64,000 nt of DNA from CAWHXG01 sp963833235 (GTDB lineage Bacteria; Pseudomonadota; Alphaproteobacteria; Rhodobacterales; Rhodobacteraceae), in NCBI GenBank assembly GCA_963833235.1, contig CAWHXG010000006.1:1-64000 (forward strand), written 5' to 3'. Shown in pieces: positions 19,212-27,681 of this stretch (the stretch's first letter is position 1; each line of letters opens with the position of its first letter). The notes below the pieces were generated by a model. The model ran no database searches and was not told the DNA's origin. It saw only the letters and a list, made by a program, of their open reading frames with translations. Both the position numbers and the translations under genes were made by a program.

Positions 19212-20057
19212 ATGCTTGATAATTCGGCCCTTTCCGCCCCGATTGCCGCCGCCCCCCGCCATCAACGGATGCACGGCCATGCCGCGGTAGGGCTCTCGCG
19301 ACGGCGCGGGGCCGTGAGGCTTGATGCGCTTTCGCAATCGGGGGCGGCCAAGGCCATGCTGCCGCGGGTGCACGGCCCGGTGCCGGAAGTTGTGTTCCTC
19401 AACACCGCAGGTGGGCTGACCGAGGGGGATCGCCTGTCCTACGCGCTTGCGTGCGGCGCCGGGGCGCAGGTGCTCGCCACGACCCAGACGGCGGAGCGGG
19501 GTTATGCCAGCGCCGGCGGGCACGCCGAGGTAGACGTGGCGATCACGCTCGGGGCTGGCGCGACGCTGCACTGGCTCCCGCAGGAGACGATCCTCTACCA
19601 GGAGGCCGCCATCGCCCGCCTGACCCGCATCGAGATGCCGCGCGACGCGACGCTGCTGATGAGCGAGATGCTGGTCCTCGGCCGCGCGGCGATGGGCGAA
19701 CGGCTGACCCGGCTCGACCTGACCGAGACGCGGCAGGTGCGGCGCGGCGGGCGGCTGGCGCTGCACGATGCGCTGCGGCTGACCGATGAAACTCTGGCGA
19801 ACCGATCCCACCCGGCGCATCTGGGCGATGCCACGGCGCTGGCCACGCTGCACCTTATCGCTCCACGGGCCGAGGACGCGCTGGAGCCGCTGCGCCGGCT
19901 GCTGGAGGGCTGCGGGCTGCGCGCCGCGGCCTCTGCCTGGGACGGGCGGCTGACCCTGCGTGCCCTCGCCGCCGACCCCGTGCCGCTGCGCCGCCTTCTG
20001 GCGCGGGTCATCCCGCACCTCACCGGCCGCCCGCTGCCGCGGGTCTGGCAGACCTGA
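19212..20057 (+). CDS. ureD: Urease accessory protein UreD
   Basis: A 281-residue accessory protein from the ATG at 19212 (the upstream in-frame codons are leader). The family blocks LNTAGGLTEGDRLSYALACGAGAQVLATTQTAERGY (in parts), LHWLPQETILYQEA and LMSEMLVLGRAAMGE are clear. UreD (also called UreH) binds apo-urease and forms the UreD-F-G scaffold through which nickel is delivered to the active site. It is the first gene of the cluster, followed by ureA after 27 bases. Confidence 0.93.
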   Translation: MLDNSALSAPIAAAPRHQRMHGHAAVGLSRRRGAVRLDALSQSGAAKAMLPRVHGPVPEVVFLNTAGGLTEGDRLSYALACGAGAQVLATTQTAERGYASAGGHAEVDVAITLGAGATLHWLPQETILYQEAAIARLTRIEMPRDATLLMSEMLVLGRAAMGERLTRLDLTETRQVRRGGRLALHDALRLTDETLANRSHPAHLGDATALATLHLIAPRAEDALEPLRRLLEGCGLRAAASAWDGRLTLRALAADPVPLRRLLARVIPHLTGRPLPRVWQT

Positions 20058-20084
20058 CAGCCATCCCAAACGGAGCCTTCGCCC

Positions 20085-20387
20085 ATGAACCTCACCCCCC
20101 GCGAAAAGGACAAGCTGCTGGTCAGCCTCGCCGCCATGGTCGCCCGCGGCCGGCTCGACCGCGGCGTCAAGCTGAACCATCCCGAGGCGATCGCGCTGAT
20201 CACAGACTACGTGGTGGAAGGTGCGCGCGACGGGCGCAGCGTGTCGGACTTGATGTCGGCCGGCGCGGGCGTGGTCTCGGCGGAGCACTGCATGGAGGGC
20301 GTGGCCGAGATGATCCACGACGTGCAGGTCGAGGCAACCTTTCCCGACGGGACGAAGCTCGTGACCGTGCATCATCCGATCCGCTGA
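20085..20387 (+). CDS. ureA: Urease gamma subunit
   Basis: A 100-residue structural subunit, exactly the usual length. It begins MNLTPREKDKLLVSLAAMVA and contains the conserved LNHPEAIALITDYVVEGARDG and GVAEMIHDVQVEATFPDGTKLVTVHHPI regions. It assembles with the beta and alpha subunits into the cytoplasmic urea-hydrolysing enzyme. The next gene, ureB, begins about 110 bases later. Confidence 0.97.
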   Translation: MNLTPREKDKLLVSLAAMVARGRLDRGVKLNHPEAIALITDYVVEGARDGRSVSDLMSAGAGVVSAEHCMEGVAEMIHDVQVEATFPDGTKLVTVHHPIR

Positions 20388-20495
20388 CGGTGCCGACCAG
20401 CCCCGCCCGGGAAGGCAATGGCGGAGGCGGGCCGGCGGGGTTGCCGCCGCAGCGGGATTGCGGCACCGATGCAGTGGACCGACAGGAGAAAGCGC

Positions 20496-20813
20496 ATGAC
20501 ACCCGGTGAAATCCTTACCAAGGAAGGCGAGATCGAGCTGAATGCCGGGTCTCCCGTCACCACGCTGACCGTCGCCAATACCGGCGACCGCCCGGTGCAG
20601 GTGGGCAGCCACTATCACTTCGCGGAAGCCAACGCCGCGCTGGACTTCGACAGGGCCACCGCGCGCGGCCAGCGGCTGGACATCGCCGCGGGCACGGCCG
20701 TGCGGTTCGAGCCGGGCCAGACCCGCGACGTGCGCCTCGTCCCCTTTGGCGGGGCACGGCGCGTCACCGGCTTCAACGGGGCGGTGATGGGGGCGCTCGA
20801 CGTCCGGACATGA
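20496..20813 (+). CDS. ureB: Urease beta subunit
   Basis: A 105-residue subunit. ATG 20496 is preceded by AGGAG at 20483-20487 and gives the standard N-terminus MTPGEILTKEGEIELNAG. The core contains VGSHYHFAEANAALDFDR and ends with ARRVTGFNGAVMGALD, both typical of UreB. It is part of the urease trimer of heterotrimers. A 290-base gap follows before the next small gene; no other coding sequence was identified in it. Confidence 0.96.
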   Translation: MTPGEILTKEGEIELNAGSPVTTLTVANTGDRPVQVGSHYHFAEANAALDFDRATARGQRLDIAAGTAVRFEPGQTRDVRLVPFGGARRVTGFNGAVMGALDVRT

Positions 20814-21103
20814 CGTTCTGGGCGGGGAGCAAGGGCCGGCGCGCGGCCAGGGGCCAGCGCCATCGGCGCCGTCCGCCTTGGCGGATCGCCTGAAGATCCG
20901 AGGTGGGAGAGGGCCATCGGCTCCGTCATCCTGCGCGGACATTTCGCTCGACGGACGCCGCATTGCCCCGACAAGGCTCCTCCGGCCCGTGCAATGCTGC
21001 GGTGCAGCGTAAATCCGTTGCCATGCCGGCCCGGCGGCGTTAGTCAGGGTCAGCTGCTGCGGTTCACAGGTCGTTGCCTGCTCCGTCAGCAAAGGAGAGC
21101 GCC

Positions 21104-21439
21104 ATGCCGACCCGGCCCACTGCTCCGAAATCCGGGAACCCCTTCGAGTTCTGGGCCAGTGGCGTGCAGCTTGCGATGCTGGCAGCCGAGACCCAGACGG
21201 TTGTCGGCCTTCGGCTTCTTGGCATGTCCGGCATGTGGGCGGTCGCCCCGACGGAGAACGCCAGGATGATCGCCGAGAAGGGCCCCGCCTTCGCGGCGTC
21301 CGCAACCGCGGCGATGCGGGCTGCCGCCCGCGGCGAAAGCGCCGACGGGATCATGTCCGCAGCGATCCGGCCCCTGCGCCGCAAGACGAAATCGAACGCC
21401 AGACGCCTGACCCTGCGCGGCCCGCGCTTTCCGGGGTAG
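21104..21439 (+). CDS. Small helical protein inside the urease cluster, unknown
   Basis: A 111-residue protein from ATG 21104, with AAAGGAG at 21091-21097 as ribosome binding site. The sequence is helical and alanine-rich, with FEFWASGVQLAMLAAETQTVVGLR, an ENARMIAEKGPAFAASATAAM stretch and a strongly basic C-terminus (RPLRRKTKSNARRLTLRGPR). It resembles small phasin-like proteins found in Rhodobacterales, some of which carry the doubtful label 'antifreeze protein'. That comparison is from memory. It sits between ureB and ureC, where a structural gene would normally follow directly. A role in urease assembly is not supported by the sequence. Confidence 0.75.
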   Translation: MPTRPTAPKSGNPFEFWASGVQLAMLAAETQTVVGLRLLGMSGMWAVAPTENARMIAEKGPAFAASATAAMRAAARGESADGIMSAAIRPLRRKTKSNARRLTLRGPRFPG

Positions 21440-21592
21440 GGGGTCGCGCAAGAGGCCGGTGCGTTCGCCGCACAAATCCCGGGCATCGCCGGTGGATCGA
21501 CGGCCGGCACCGCGCCCCCGGTCTTGCTTCCTCCGCTGCCCGCATGGTTCTGTAAGGCGCGCAGACCGCGCCCCAGCCCCACGGGAGCCCCC

Positions 21593-23302
21593 ATGCCGGC
21601 CACGATCTCACGCGCGACCTATGCCGACATGTACGGCCCCACGACCGGAGACCGCGTGCGGCTGGCCGATACCGAGCTTTTCATCGAGGTGGAGCGCGAC
21701 CTGACCACCTACGGCGAGGAGGTGAAGTTCGGCGGCGGCAAGGTGATCCGCGACGGGATGGGCCAAAGCCAGGCGACCCGCGCCGAGGGCGCCATGGACA
21801 CCGTCATCACCAACGCGCTGATCGTCGACGTCACCGGCATCTACAAGGCAGATGTGGGCCTGAAGGACGGACGGATCGCCGCCATCGGCAAAGCTGGCAA
21901 CCCCGACACGCAGCCAGGGGTCGACATCGTCATCGGACCCGGCACCGAGGCCATCGCCGGCGAGGGGCGGATCCTGACGGCAGGCGGCTTCGACGCGCAT
22001 ATCCATTTCATCTGCCCCCAGCAGATCGAGGACGCGCTGCATTCCGGCATCACCACCATGCTGGGCGGCGGCACCGGCCCGGCGCACGGCACGCTCGCCA
22101 CCACCTGCACGCCGGGGCCCTGGCACATTGGCCGGATGCTGCAATCGCTCGATGCTTTCCCGATGAATTTCGGCCTGTCGGGCAAGGGCAACGCGTCGCG
22201 CCCCGACGCGCTGGTCGAGATGGTGCGCGCCGGGGCCTGCGCGCTGAAGCTGCACGAGGATTGGGGCACGACGCCCGCGGCCATCGACTGCTGCCTGACG
22301 GTCGCCGAGGATCACGACGTGCAGGTGATGATCCACACCGACACGCTGAACGAAAGCGGCTTCGTCGAGAACACCCTGGCGGCGATGAAGGGCCGCACCA
22401 TCCATGCCTTCCACACCGAAGGCGCCGGCGGCGGCCACGCGCCCGACATCATCAAGGTCTGCGGCGAGGCGCATGTGATCCCGTCCAGCACCAACCCCAC
22501 GCGGCCTTACACGGTCAACACGCTCGAAGAGCATCTGGACATGCTTATGGTCTGTCATCACCTCGACCGGTCGATCCCGGAGGACGTGGCCTTCGCCGAG
22601 AGCCGCATCCGCAAGGAGACGATTGCCGCGGAGGACATCCTCCACGATATCGGCGCCTTCAGCATCATCGCGTCCGACAGTCAGGCGATGGGGCGCGTGG
22701 GCGAGGTCGCCATCCGCACCTGGCAGACGGCGCACAAGATGAAGGTGCAGCGCGGCCGGCTGCCGGGCGAGACGGGCGACAACGACAACCTGCGCGTCCG
22801 CCGGTACATCGCGAAGTACACGATCAATCCGGCCATCGCCCATGGCATGGCGGCCGAGATCGGCAGCGTCGAGCCCGGCAAGCGCGCCGATCTCTGCCTC
22901 TGGTCGCCGGCCTTCTTCGGGGTGAAGCCCGAGATGGTGCTGATCGGCGGAACCATCGCCATGGCACAAATGGGCGACCCCAACGCCTCGATCCCCACGC
23001 CGCAGCCGGTCTATTCGCGGCCGATGTTCGGGGCCTTCGGGCGGTCGGTGGAGCGGTCCTCGGTGCTCTTCGTCAGCGCCGCGGCGCAGGCGGACGGGAT
23101 CGGCGCCTCGCTCGGGCTGGCGAAGGAGACGCTGGCGGTGTCGGGCACGCGCGGCATCGGCAAGGCCGACATGAAGCTGAACGACGCGTTGCCGAAGATC
23201 GAGGTGAACCCCGAGACCTACGAGGTCCGCGCGGATGGCGAGTTGCTCACCTGCGAGCCGGCCGAGAGCCTGCCCATGGCACAGCGGTACTTTCTCTATT
23301 GA
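21593..23302 (+). CDS. ureC: Urease alpha (catalytic) subunit
   Basis: A 569-residue catalytic subunit, the standard length, from the ATG at 21593 (the upstream ORF extension is non-coding). Nickel ligands and active-site residues are intact: His136 and His138 in DAHIHF, the carbamylated Lys219 in GACALKLHEDWG, the HTDTLNESGF and HTEGAGGGHAPDI blocks, and the mobile-flap Cys321-His322 in MVCHHLD. It hydrolyses urea to ammonia and carbamate in the cytoplasm. Its stop overlaps the proposed ureE TTG start, coupling the accessory genes to it. Confidence 0.97.
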   Translation: MPATISRATYADMYGPTTGDRVRLADTELFIEVERDLTTYGEEVKFGGGKVIRDGMGQSQATRAEGAMDTVITNALIVDVTGIYKADVGLKDGRIAAIGKAGNPDTQPGVDIVIGPGTEAIAGEGRILTAGGFDAHIHFICPQQIEDALHSGITTMLGGGTGPAHGTLATTCTPGPWHIGRMLQSLDAFPMNFGLSGKGNASRPDALVEMVRAGACALKLHEDWGTTPAAIDCCLTVAEDHDVQVMIHTDTLNESGFVENTLAAMKGRTIHAFHTEGAGGGHAPDIIKVCGEAHVIPSSTNPTRPYTVNTLEEHLDMLMVCHHLDRSIPEDVAFAESRIRKETIAAEDILHDIGAFSIIASDSQAMGRVGEVAIRTWQTAHKMKVQRGRLPGETGDNDNLRVRRYIAKYTINPAIAHGMAAEIGSVEPGKRADLCLWSPAFFGVKPEMVLIGGTIAMAQMGDPNASIPTPQPVYSRPMFGAFGRSVERSSVLFVSAAAQADGIGASLGLAKETLAVSGTRGIGKADMKLNDALPKIEVNPETYEVRADGELLTCEPAESLPMAQRYFLY

Positions 23303-23817
23303 CCGGCAAGGTCGCCTCGCCCGCCCCACGCCGCTGCGGTACGGTCCTGCGGGCGGGCACGCCAGGCGGCCCGCCGGCGACCGACAGGCTATCGCTCGAC
23401 TACGAGGCGCGGTTCCTGCGCCGGAGGCGCCTGCTGACGGTGGCGGGCGTCGAGGTGCTGGTCGATCTGCCGGAGGCGACCGCGCTTGCGGACGGCGACC
23501 TTCTGGTCGATGCCGAAGGGGCGGGGATCGCGGTGGAGGCCGCGCCCGAGCCGCTGCTCGACATTCGCGGCGACCTGCCGCGGCTGGCCTGGCATATCGG
23601 CAACCGTCACACGCCCTGCGAGGTCGGCGGCGCCTCCCTGCGCATCCGCGCCGACCATGTGCTGCGCGACATGCTGGAACGCCTCGGCGCCGGCATCGAG
23701 GAAGTGACCGCCCCCTTCACCCCCGAGGGCGGGGCCTACGGGATGGGCCGCACCTTCGGCCACGCCCACGGGCCGGCCGATGCCGTGGGCCACGCCCACC
23801 ACGACCATCCCGGGTGA
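23299..23817 (+). CDS. ureE: Urease accessory protein UreE (nickel chaperone)
   Basis: A protein of 172 residues if read from the TTG that overlaps the ureC stop (TTGA at 23299-23302); no ATG or GTG gives a sensible N-terminus. Family marks are LSLDYEARFLRRRRLLT and the metal-site block AWHIGNRHTPCEV, followed by RADHVLRDMLERLGA. The C-terminus is His-rich (GHAHGPADAVGHAHHDH), fitting nickel storage and delivery. Its own stop overlaps the ureF start in a GTGA arrangement. The non-ATG start and the overlaps suggest tight translational coupling along ureC-E-F. Confidence 0.9.
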   Translation: MTGKVASPAPRRCGTVLRAGTPGGPPATDRLSLDYEARFLRRRRLLTVAGVEVLVDLPEATALADGDLLVDAEGAGIAVEAAPEPLLDIRGDLPRLAWHIGNRHTPCEVGGASLRIRADHVLRDMLERLGAGIEEVTAPFTPEGGAYGMGRTFGHAHGPADAVGHAHHDHPG

Positions 23818-24467
23818 CCGCCGCCACCGACAGCCTGCCCGACCTGCTGCGCCTGACGCGGTGGCTCTCGCCGGCCTTTCCGCTGGGTAGCTTCGCCTAT
23901 TCCCACGGGCTGGAATGGGCGGTTTCGACCGGCGAGGTGCGCGATGGCATTGAACTGCAGGCCTGGATCGGCGCGATCCTGCGCTTCGGCTCGGGCCGGC
24001 AGGATGCGATCTTGCTGACCATGGCGCGGCGGGACGTGGCCGACCCGGATGAGCTGGCCGAACTGGCCGCCGCGCTCGCGGCGGGCGCCGAGCGGCTGAC
24101 CGAGACCTCCGAGCAGGGCCGCGCCTTTGTGGCTGCCACCGGCGGCGCAGCGGATGGGCTGGGCGAGACCTGCCCACTTCCCGTGGCCCTCGGTATCCGC
24201 TCCCGTTCGCTGGCGCTGGCCGATACGACGGTCTCGGCGCTCTACCTCTCGGCCTTCGCAGGCAATCTGGTCTCCTGCGGGCAGCGGCTTCTTCCGCTGG
24301 GGCAACTCGCGGCGCAGGGCGTCCTGGAGGCGCTGGAGCCGGTGATCGCAGCAGTCGCTCGCGACGCCGCCGGGTGCGGCGCCGACGATTTGCACAGCGG
24401 CACGCCGGGCGCCGATCTGGCGGCGCTGGCCCATGAAACCCAAGCTGTCCGGCTGTTCCGCAGCTGA
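23814..24467 (+). CDS. ureF: Urease accessory protein UreF
   Basis: A 217-residue helical accessory protein from GTG 23814, overlapping the ureE stop by four bases. It contains the family blocks WLSPAFPLGSFAYSHGLEWAV, EQGRAFVAA, and the C-terminal VSCGQRLLPLGQ region. UreF joins UreD on apo-urease and gates the UreG GTPase during nickel insertion. ureG follows after 17 bases. Confidence 0.93.
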   Translation: MTAATDSLPDLLRLTRWLSPAFPLGSFAYSHGLEWAVSTGEVRDGIELQAWIGAILRFGSGRQDAILLTMARRDVADPDELAELAAALAAGAERLTETSEQGRAFVAATGGAADGLGETCPLPVALGIRSRSLALADTTVSALYLSAFAGNLVSCGQRLLPLGQLAAQGVLEALEPVIAAVARDAAGCGADDLHSGTPGADLAALAHETQAVRLFRS

Positions 24468-24484
24468 CTCCGATGGAGGATGCG

Positions 24485-25147
24485 ATGACCCTCAACGCCA
24501 ACGGCCCTCTGCGCGTGGGCATCGGCGGCCCGGTGGGTGCCGGCAAGACGACGCTGACCATTCATCTGGCCCGCCTGCTGGCGCCGCACCTCTCGATTGC
24601 GGTGATCACCAACGACATCTACACCCGGGAGGATGCCGACGCCTTGGTGCGCGCTCAGGTCCTGCCGGCCGAGCGCATCCGCGGCGTCGAGACGGGCGGC
24701 TGCCCCCACACGGCGATCCGTGAAGACGCCTCGGTCAACCTCGCGGCGCTGGCACATCTGCGCACGGCCTTCCCCGATCTCGACGTCGTGCTGATCGAGA
24801 GCGGCGGCGACAATCTGGCGGCGACGTTCAGCCCCGAGCTTGCGGACCTCACGATCTACGTGATCGACACCGCGGCCGGGCAGGACATTCCGCGCAAGAA
24901 GGGGCCGGGGATCACCCGGTCGGACCTTCTGGTGGTCAACAAGATCGACCTCGCCCCGCATGTGGGGGTCGACCTCGGACGGCTGGAGGCCGATGCGCAA
25001 GCCGCCCGCGGTGCAAGGCCCTTCGTGATGGCCGACCTGCGCCACGGCGATGCCGCGGTGCAGGTGGCGGCGTTCATCCTAAAGGAAGGCGGGCTGCCGT
25101 CCGCCGCTTCCGACATGGCGGACGAGATGGCGGCGCGGCGGGCCTGA
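24485..25147 (+). CDS. ureG: Urease accessory GTPase UreG
   Basis: A 220-residue SIMIBI-class GTPase from the ATG at 24485, with GGAGG at 24476-24480 as ribosome binding site. The P-loop is GPVGAGKTT, the switch region includes NDIYTREDADAL, the metal-binding Cys-Pro-His motif is in GVETGGCPHTAIREDAS, and the base-specificity motif is NKIDLAPHVG. GTP hydrolysis drives nickel transfer into urease. It is the last gene of the cluster and converges with infC. Confidence 0.96.
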   Translation: MTLNANGPLRVGIGGPVGAGKTTLTIHLARLLAPHLSIAVITNDIYTREDADALVRAQVLPAERIRGVETGGCPHTAIREDASVNLAALAHLRTAFPDLDVVLIESGGDNLAATFSPELADLTIYVIDTAAGQDIPRKKGPGITRSDLLVVNKIDLAPHVGVDLGRLEADAQAARGARPFVMADLRHGDAAVQVAAFILKEGGLPSAASDMADEMAARRA

Positions 25148-25162
25148 CGAAGCAGACGGACC

Positions 25163-25270
25163 GGCCGGCCTGATACGGCAGCCGGATCGGCTGACCTTAT
25201 GGAGGTGCCAAGGCGGCGGGCTTGGCGGAGCAATCAGGCCGGCCTGACGGACCGGACCGGACCGGACCGG
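25163..25270. repeat. Inverted repeat and GACCG tandem run between ureG and infC
   Basis: A perfect 12-base inverted repeat (GGCCGGCCTGAT at 25163-25174, ATCAGGCCGGCC at 25233-25244) spans 58 intervening bases. It is followed by a short tandem run of the five-base unit GGACC at about 25250-25270. The location between convergent genes suggests a bidirectional transcription end or a structured 3' UTR, but there is no T tract. This is an inference from position. Confidence 0.5.
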
Positions 25271-25274
25271 CGTG

Positions 25275-25820
25275 TTACTTGCTTGCCGGGCCGATCATCA
25301 TCACCATCTGGCGGCCTTCCATCTTCGGCATGTTCTCGACCTTGCCGAGCGCCTGGATGTCGTCGGCCACCCGCTCGAGCAACTCGCGGCCCAGGTTCTG
25401 GTGCGCCATCTCGCGGCCGCGGAACCGCAGCGTGATCTTCACCTTGTCACCGCCTTCGAGAAAGCGTGTCACGTTGCGCATCTTCACCTCGTAGTCGTGG
25501 ACGTCAGTGTTCGGGCGGAACTTGACCTCCTTGACCTCGATGATCTTCTGCTTCTTGCGCGCCTCGGCTTCCTTCTTCTGGGTCTCGTACTTGAACTTGC
25601 CGAAATCCATAATCTTGCAGACGGGCGGCGAGGCGTTCGGCGAAATCTCCACCAGGTCGAGGCCGGACTGGTCCGCCAGCTCCATGGCGCGCTCCGGCGA
25701 GACGACGCCGACGTTCTCCCCCTCCGCGCCGATCAGGCGAATTTCGGAGGCGCGGATGCGTCCATTGACGCGGGGTCCCGTTTCACGGGTCGGCGGGGCG
25801 TTGTGAGGTCTGCGGGCTAT
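25275..25820 (-). CDS. infC: Translation initiation factor IF-3, ATA start
   Basis: A 181-residue IF-3. The N-domain starts ARRPHNAPPTRETGPRVNGRIRA and the C-domain includes VKEVKFRPNTDVHDYEVK and ITLRFRGREMAH. The family N-terminus falls on an in-frame ATA codon at 25820-25818, with AAGGA eight bases upstream. The nearest in-frame ATG is 46 codons further up in sequence unlike IF-3. Rare start codons (AUU in E. coli) let IF-3 repress its own synthesis by rejecting non-canonical starts, so an ATA start fits the known autoregulation. An out-of-frame three-codon ORF (ATG ACA ACA TAG) overlaps the start site. The genes for L35 and L20 are not next to it. Confidence 0.88.
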   Translation of the reverse strand: MARRPHNAPPTRETGPRVNGRIRASEIRLIGAEGENVGVVSPERAMELADQSGLDLVEISPNASPPVCKIMDFGKFKYETQKKEAEARKKQKIIEVKEVKFRPNTDVHDYEVKMRNVTRFLEGGDKVKITLRFRGREMAHQNLGRELLERVADDIQALGKVENMPKMEGRQMVMMIGPASK

Positions 25821-26111
25821 GTTGTCATTCCTTCGTATCGTTTCATGGTCGGGCGATGCCGTTGTCCGCCCCGAAAGGCTTCTCGGGGGCACATGCTCTG
25901 TGGCCGCGGGGCAAGCCGATTGCACGTAGGTAGAGATGTCCGCGGCGCGCTTCAACATCCAAGTGCGGCATCAGGATAGCACGATCCCGCCTGATTCTGC
26001 CCCAAATCGGGCGAAGGTCCGGAACAATCGCCCGGCCCGGCCGGTTCTGCTTCATGCACACTGCCCAGAAGTGACGGGCCCGGATTATCGTATGACAGGG
26101 AAGTATCGCAA
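25821..26111. promoter_or_regulatory. Divergent leader between infC and the Ala-rich protein gene
   Basis: Nearly 290 bases without a supported gene. The minus-strand side is the infC leader, where the open frame upstream of the ATA codon contains no IF-3-like sequence. The plus-strand side carries the promoter of the Ala-rich protein; GGGAAG lies shortly before its ATG at 26112. No clear riboswitch fold was recognised. Confidence 0.4.
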
Positions 26112-27626
26112 ATGAACAAACTTGGCTTGGTCGCCGGTGTAGGCGGAGTAGTCGTTCTTGGCCTGATGGGCGTGTTCGCGTTCACCGGGGGCAGCGACAC
26201 GTCCGACGTCGCTTCCTCGGGCTCCGGCGCCGCTGCCCCGGCGGTGGAGGGTCTGTCCGACAATCCCGACGCCAGCGTGGGCGAGGTCGTCAGCGATGCG
26301 GTGGAAGCGACCGGAGACGCGATCGGCGATGCTGCCGTGGCCGTCGAAGAGGGTGCCGTCGCCGCAGTCGAAGCCGTCGAGAACGCGGCCGGGACGGCAG
26401 CCGATGCCGTTAGCGACGCGGCCAGCGACGCGGCCGATGCGACGGGCGATGTGATCGACGGTGCGGAAGATGAGACGGCGCAGTTGGCCGAATCCGCCGA
26501 GGAAACCACGGTCGAGGCGGCCGACAGCGTCAAGGAGATCTCGAGCGATACAGCCGAGGCGACCGGCGACGCCGCAGACGCCACCGAGGAGGCGGCTACC
26601 GACGCGGCAGCGGCCACCGAGGAGGCGGCCGAGGAGACCGCCGACGCCGCGGGCGATGCGGCAGACGCCACCGAGGAGGCGGCCAGCGACGCGGCAGCCG
26701 CGACCGAGGAGACGGCCGAGGACACCGCCGCCGCCGCTGGCGATGCAGCCGAGGCGACCGAGCAGGCGGCCGAAGGGGCCGCTGCCGACACCGCCGCCAT
26801 TGCCGAGGATGCAACGGACGCGACCGCCGAGGCGTCGCAGGACGCGGCGCAGGCTACGGGCGATGCCGCCGCCGATGCCGCCGATGCCACGGCTGAGACG
26901 GCCGAGGCTGGTGCCGAAGCGACGGGCGATGCGGCCGAGGGCATCGTCGAGGGCGCAGAGGCCGTGCAGGCGGAACCGGGCACCGACAACGTCGTGGCGC
27001 AGACCGACGCCACCGAGGACCCGAGCCCCGAGACCGGCCCGGCGGAAAGCGCCTCGACCGGTGAGGCTGCGACGGAGGCGGAAGGTGGCGCCGCCCGGAT
27101 GAGCGAGACGGCCAGCGACACGACCGAAGCGTCGCAGGAGGCGACGGAGGCAGCTGTGGATGCCGCGCAGTCGGGCGAGATGGCGGCGCAGGAAGCCGAG
27201 CCCGTAGCCGATGCGGCCGCGGCCGAGGAGAGCGTCGTTGGCGCGGCCGAGGTGACCCAGGGCGATGCGGAAAGCGCCGAAGCCCCGGCTGCGGCGGAGC
27301 CTGCGGCTTCGGATGCCGGAACGACCGTGACCGAGAGCGACGTTGGTACGGAAGACGGTGAAGCCGCCGAAGGCACTACGGAGATGGCGGCAGTGTCCCC
27401 CACGACCGATGCGCCCGCCGCCGTGGCCTCGCCAATGGAGACCGGCGACGGCGAGTGGAACTTCGACACCGCCATCGCCGCGATCGAAGACAGCGACCTG
27501 AGCGACAACATCAAGGAAGCGCTGCGGTCCGCCCTCGAGGCGGTGGAAGGCACACCGGAGGCGCTGGAGGAAACCCTCGCCTCGATCCGCGAGGCCCTCG
27601 GCATCACGACGCCCGCAAACCAGTAA
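26112..27626 (+). CDS. Large Ala/Glu/Asp/Thr-rich repeat protein with N-terminal membrane anchor
   Basis: A 504-residue acidic protein. Residues about 4-26 form one hydrophobic helix (LVAGVGGVVVLGLMGVFAF), after which almost 400 residues are made of A, E, D, T and S. A loose repeat of about 11 residues recurs (DAADATEEAASDAAAATEE and variants such as DATGDAADATEEAA). It resembles LEA group 3 or apolipoprotein-like amphipathic helices. The last 50 residues are different, more conserved-looking and helical (WNFDTAIAAIEDSDLSDNIK, then EALRSALEAVEG). A lone hydrophobic helix followed by an acidic helical rod suggests a membrane-tethered extended protein facing the periplasm. Function unknown. A clear terminator follows. 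Confidence 0.75.
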   Translation: MNKLGLVAGVGGVVVLGLMGVFAFTGGSDTSDVASSGSGAAAPAVEGLSDNPDASVGEVVSDAVEATGDAIGDAAVAVEEGAVAAVEAVENAAGTAADAVSDAASDAADATGDVIDGAEDETAQLAESAEETTVEAADSVKEISSDTAEATGDAADATEEAATDAAAATEEAAEETADAAGDAADATEEAASDAAAATEETAEDTAAAAGDAAEATEQAAEGAAADTAAIAEDATDATAEASQDAAQATGDAAADAADATAETAEAGAEATGDAAEGIVEGAEAVQAEPGTDNVVAQTDATEDPSPETGPAESASTGEAATEAEGGAARMSETASDTTEASQEATEAAVDAAQSGEMAAQEAEPVADAAAAEESVVGAAEVTQGDAESAEAPAAAEPAASDAGTTVTESDVGTEDGEAAEGTTEMAAVSPTTDAPAAVASPMETGDGEWNFDTAIAAIEDSDLSDNIKEALRSALEAVEGTPEALEETLASIREALGITTPANQ

Positions 27627-27650
27627 GCGGCATCGATCTGTCGACGATCG

Positions 27651-27678
27651 GGGCCCTGCCGAAAGGCGGGGCCCTTTT
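27651..27678 (+). terminator. Rho-independent terminator after the Ala-rich protein gene
   Basis: GGGCCCTGCC (27651-27660), loop GAAA, then GGCGGGGCCC (27665-27674) form a 10-pair stem with one G-T pair, followed by TTTT. It lies 24 bases after the stop on the plus strand and just before the 3' end of the convergent fpr gene, so it may also serve that gene in part. Confidence 0.85.
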
Positions 27679-27681
27679 CCG

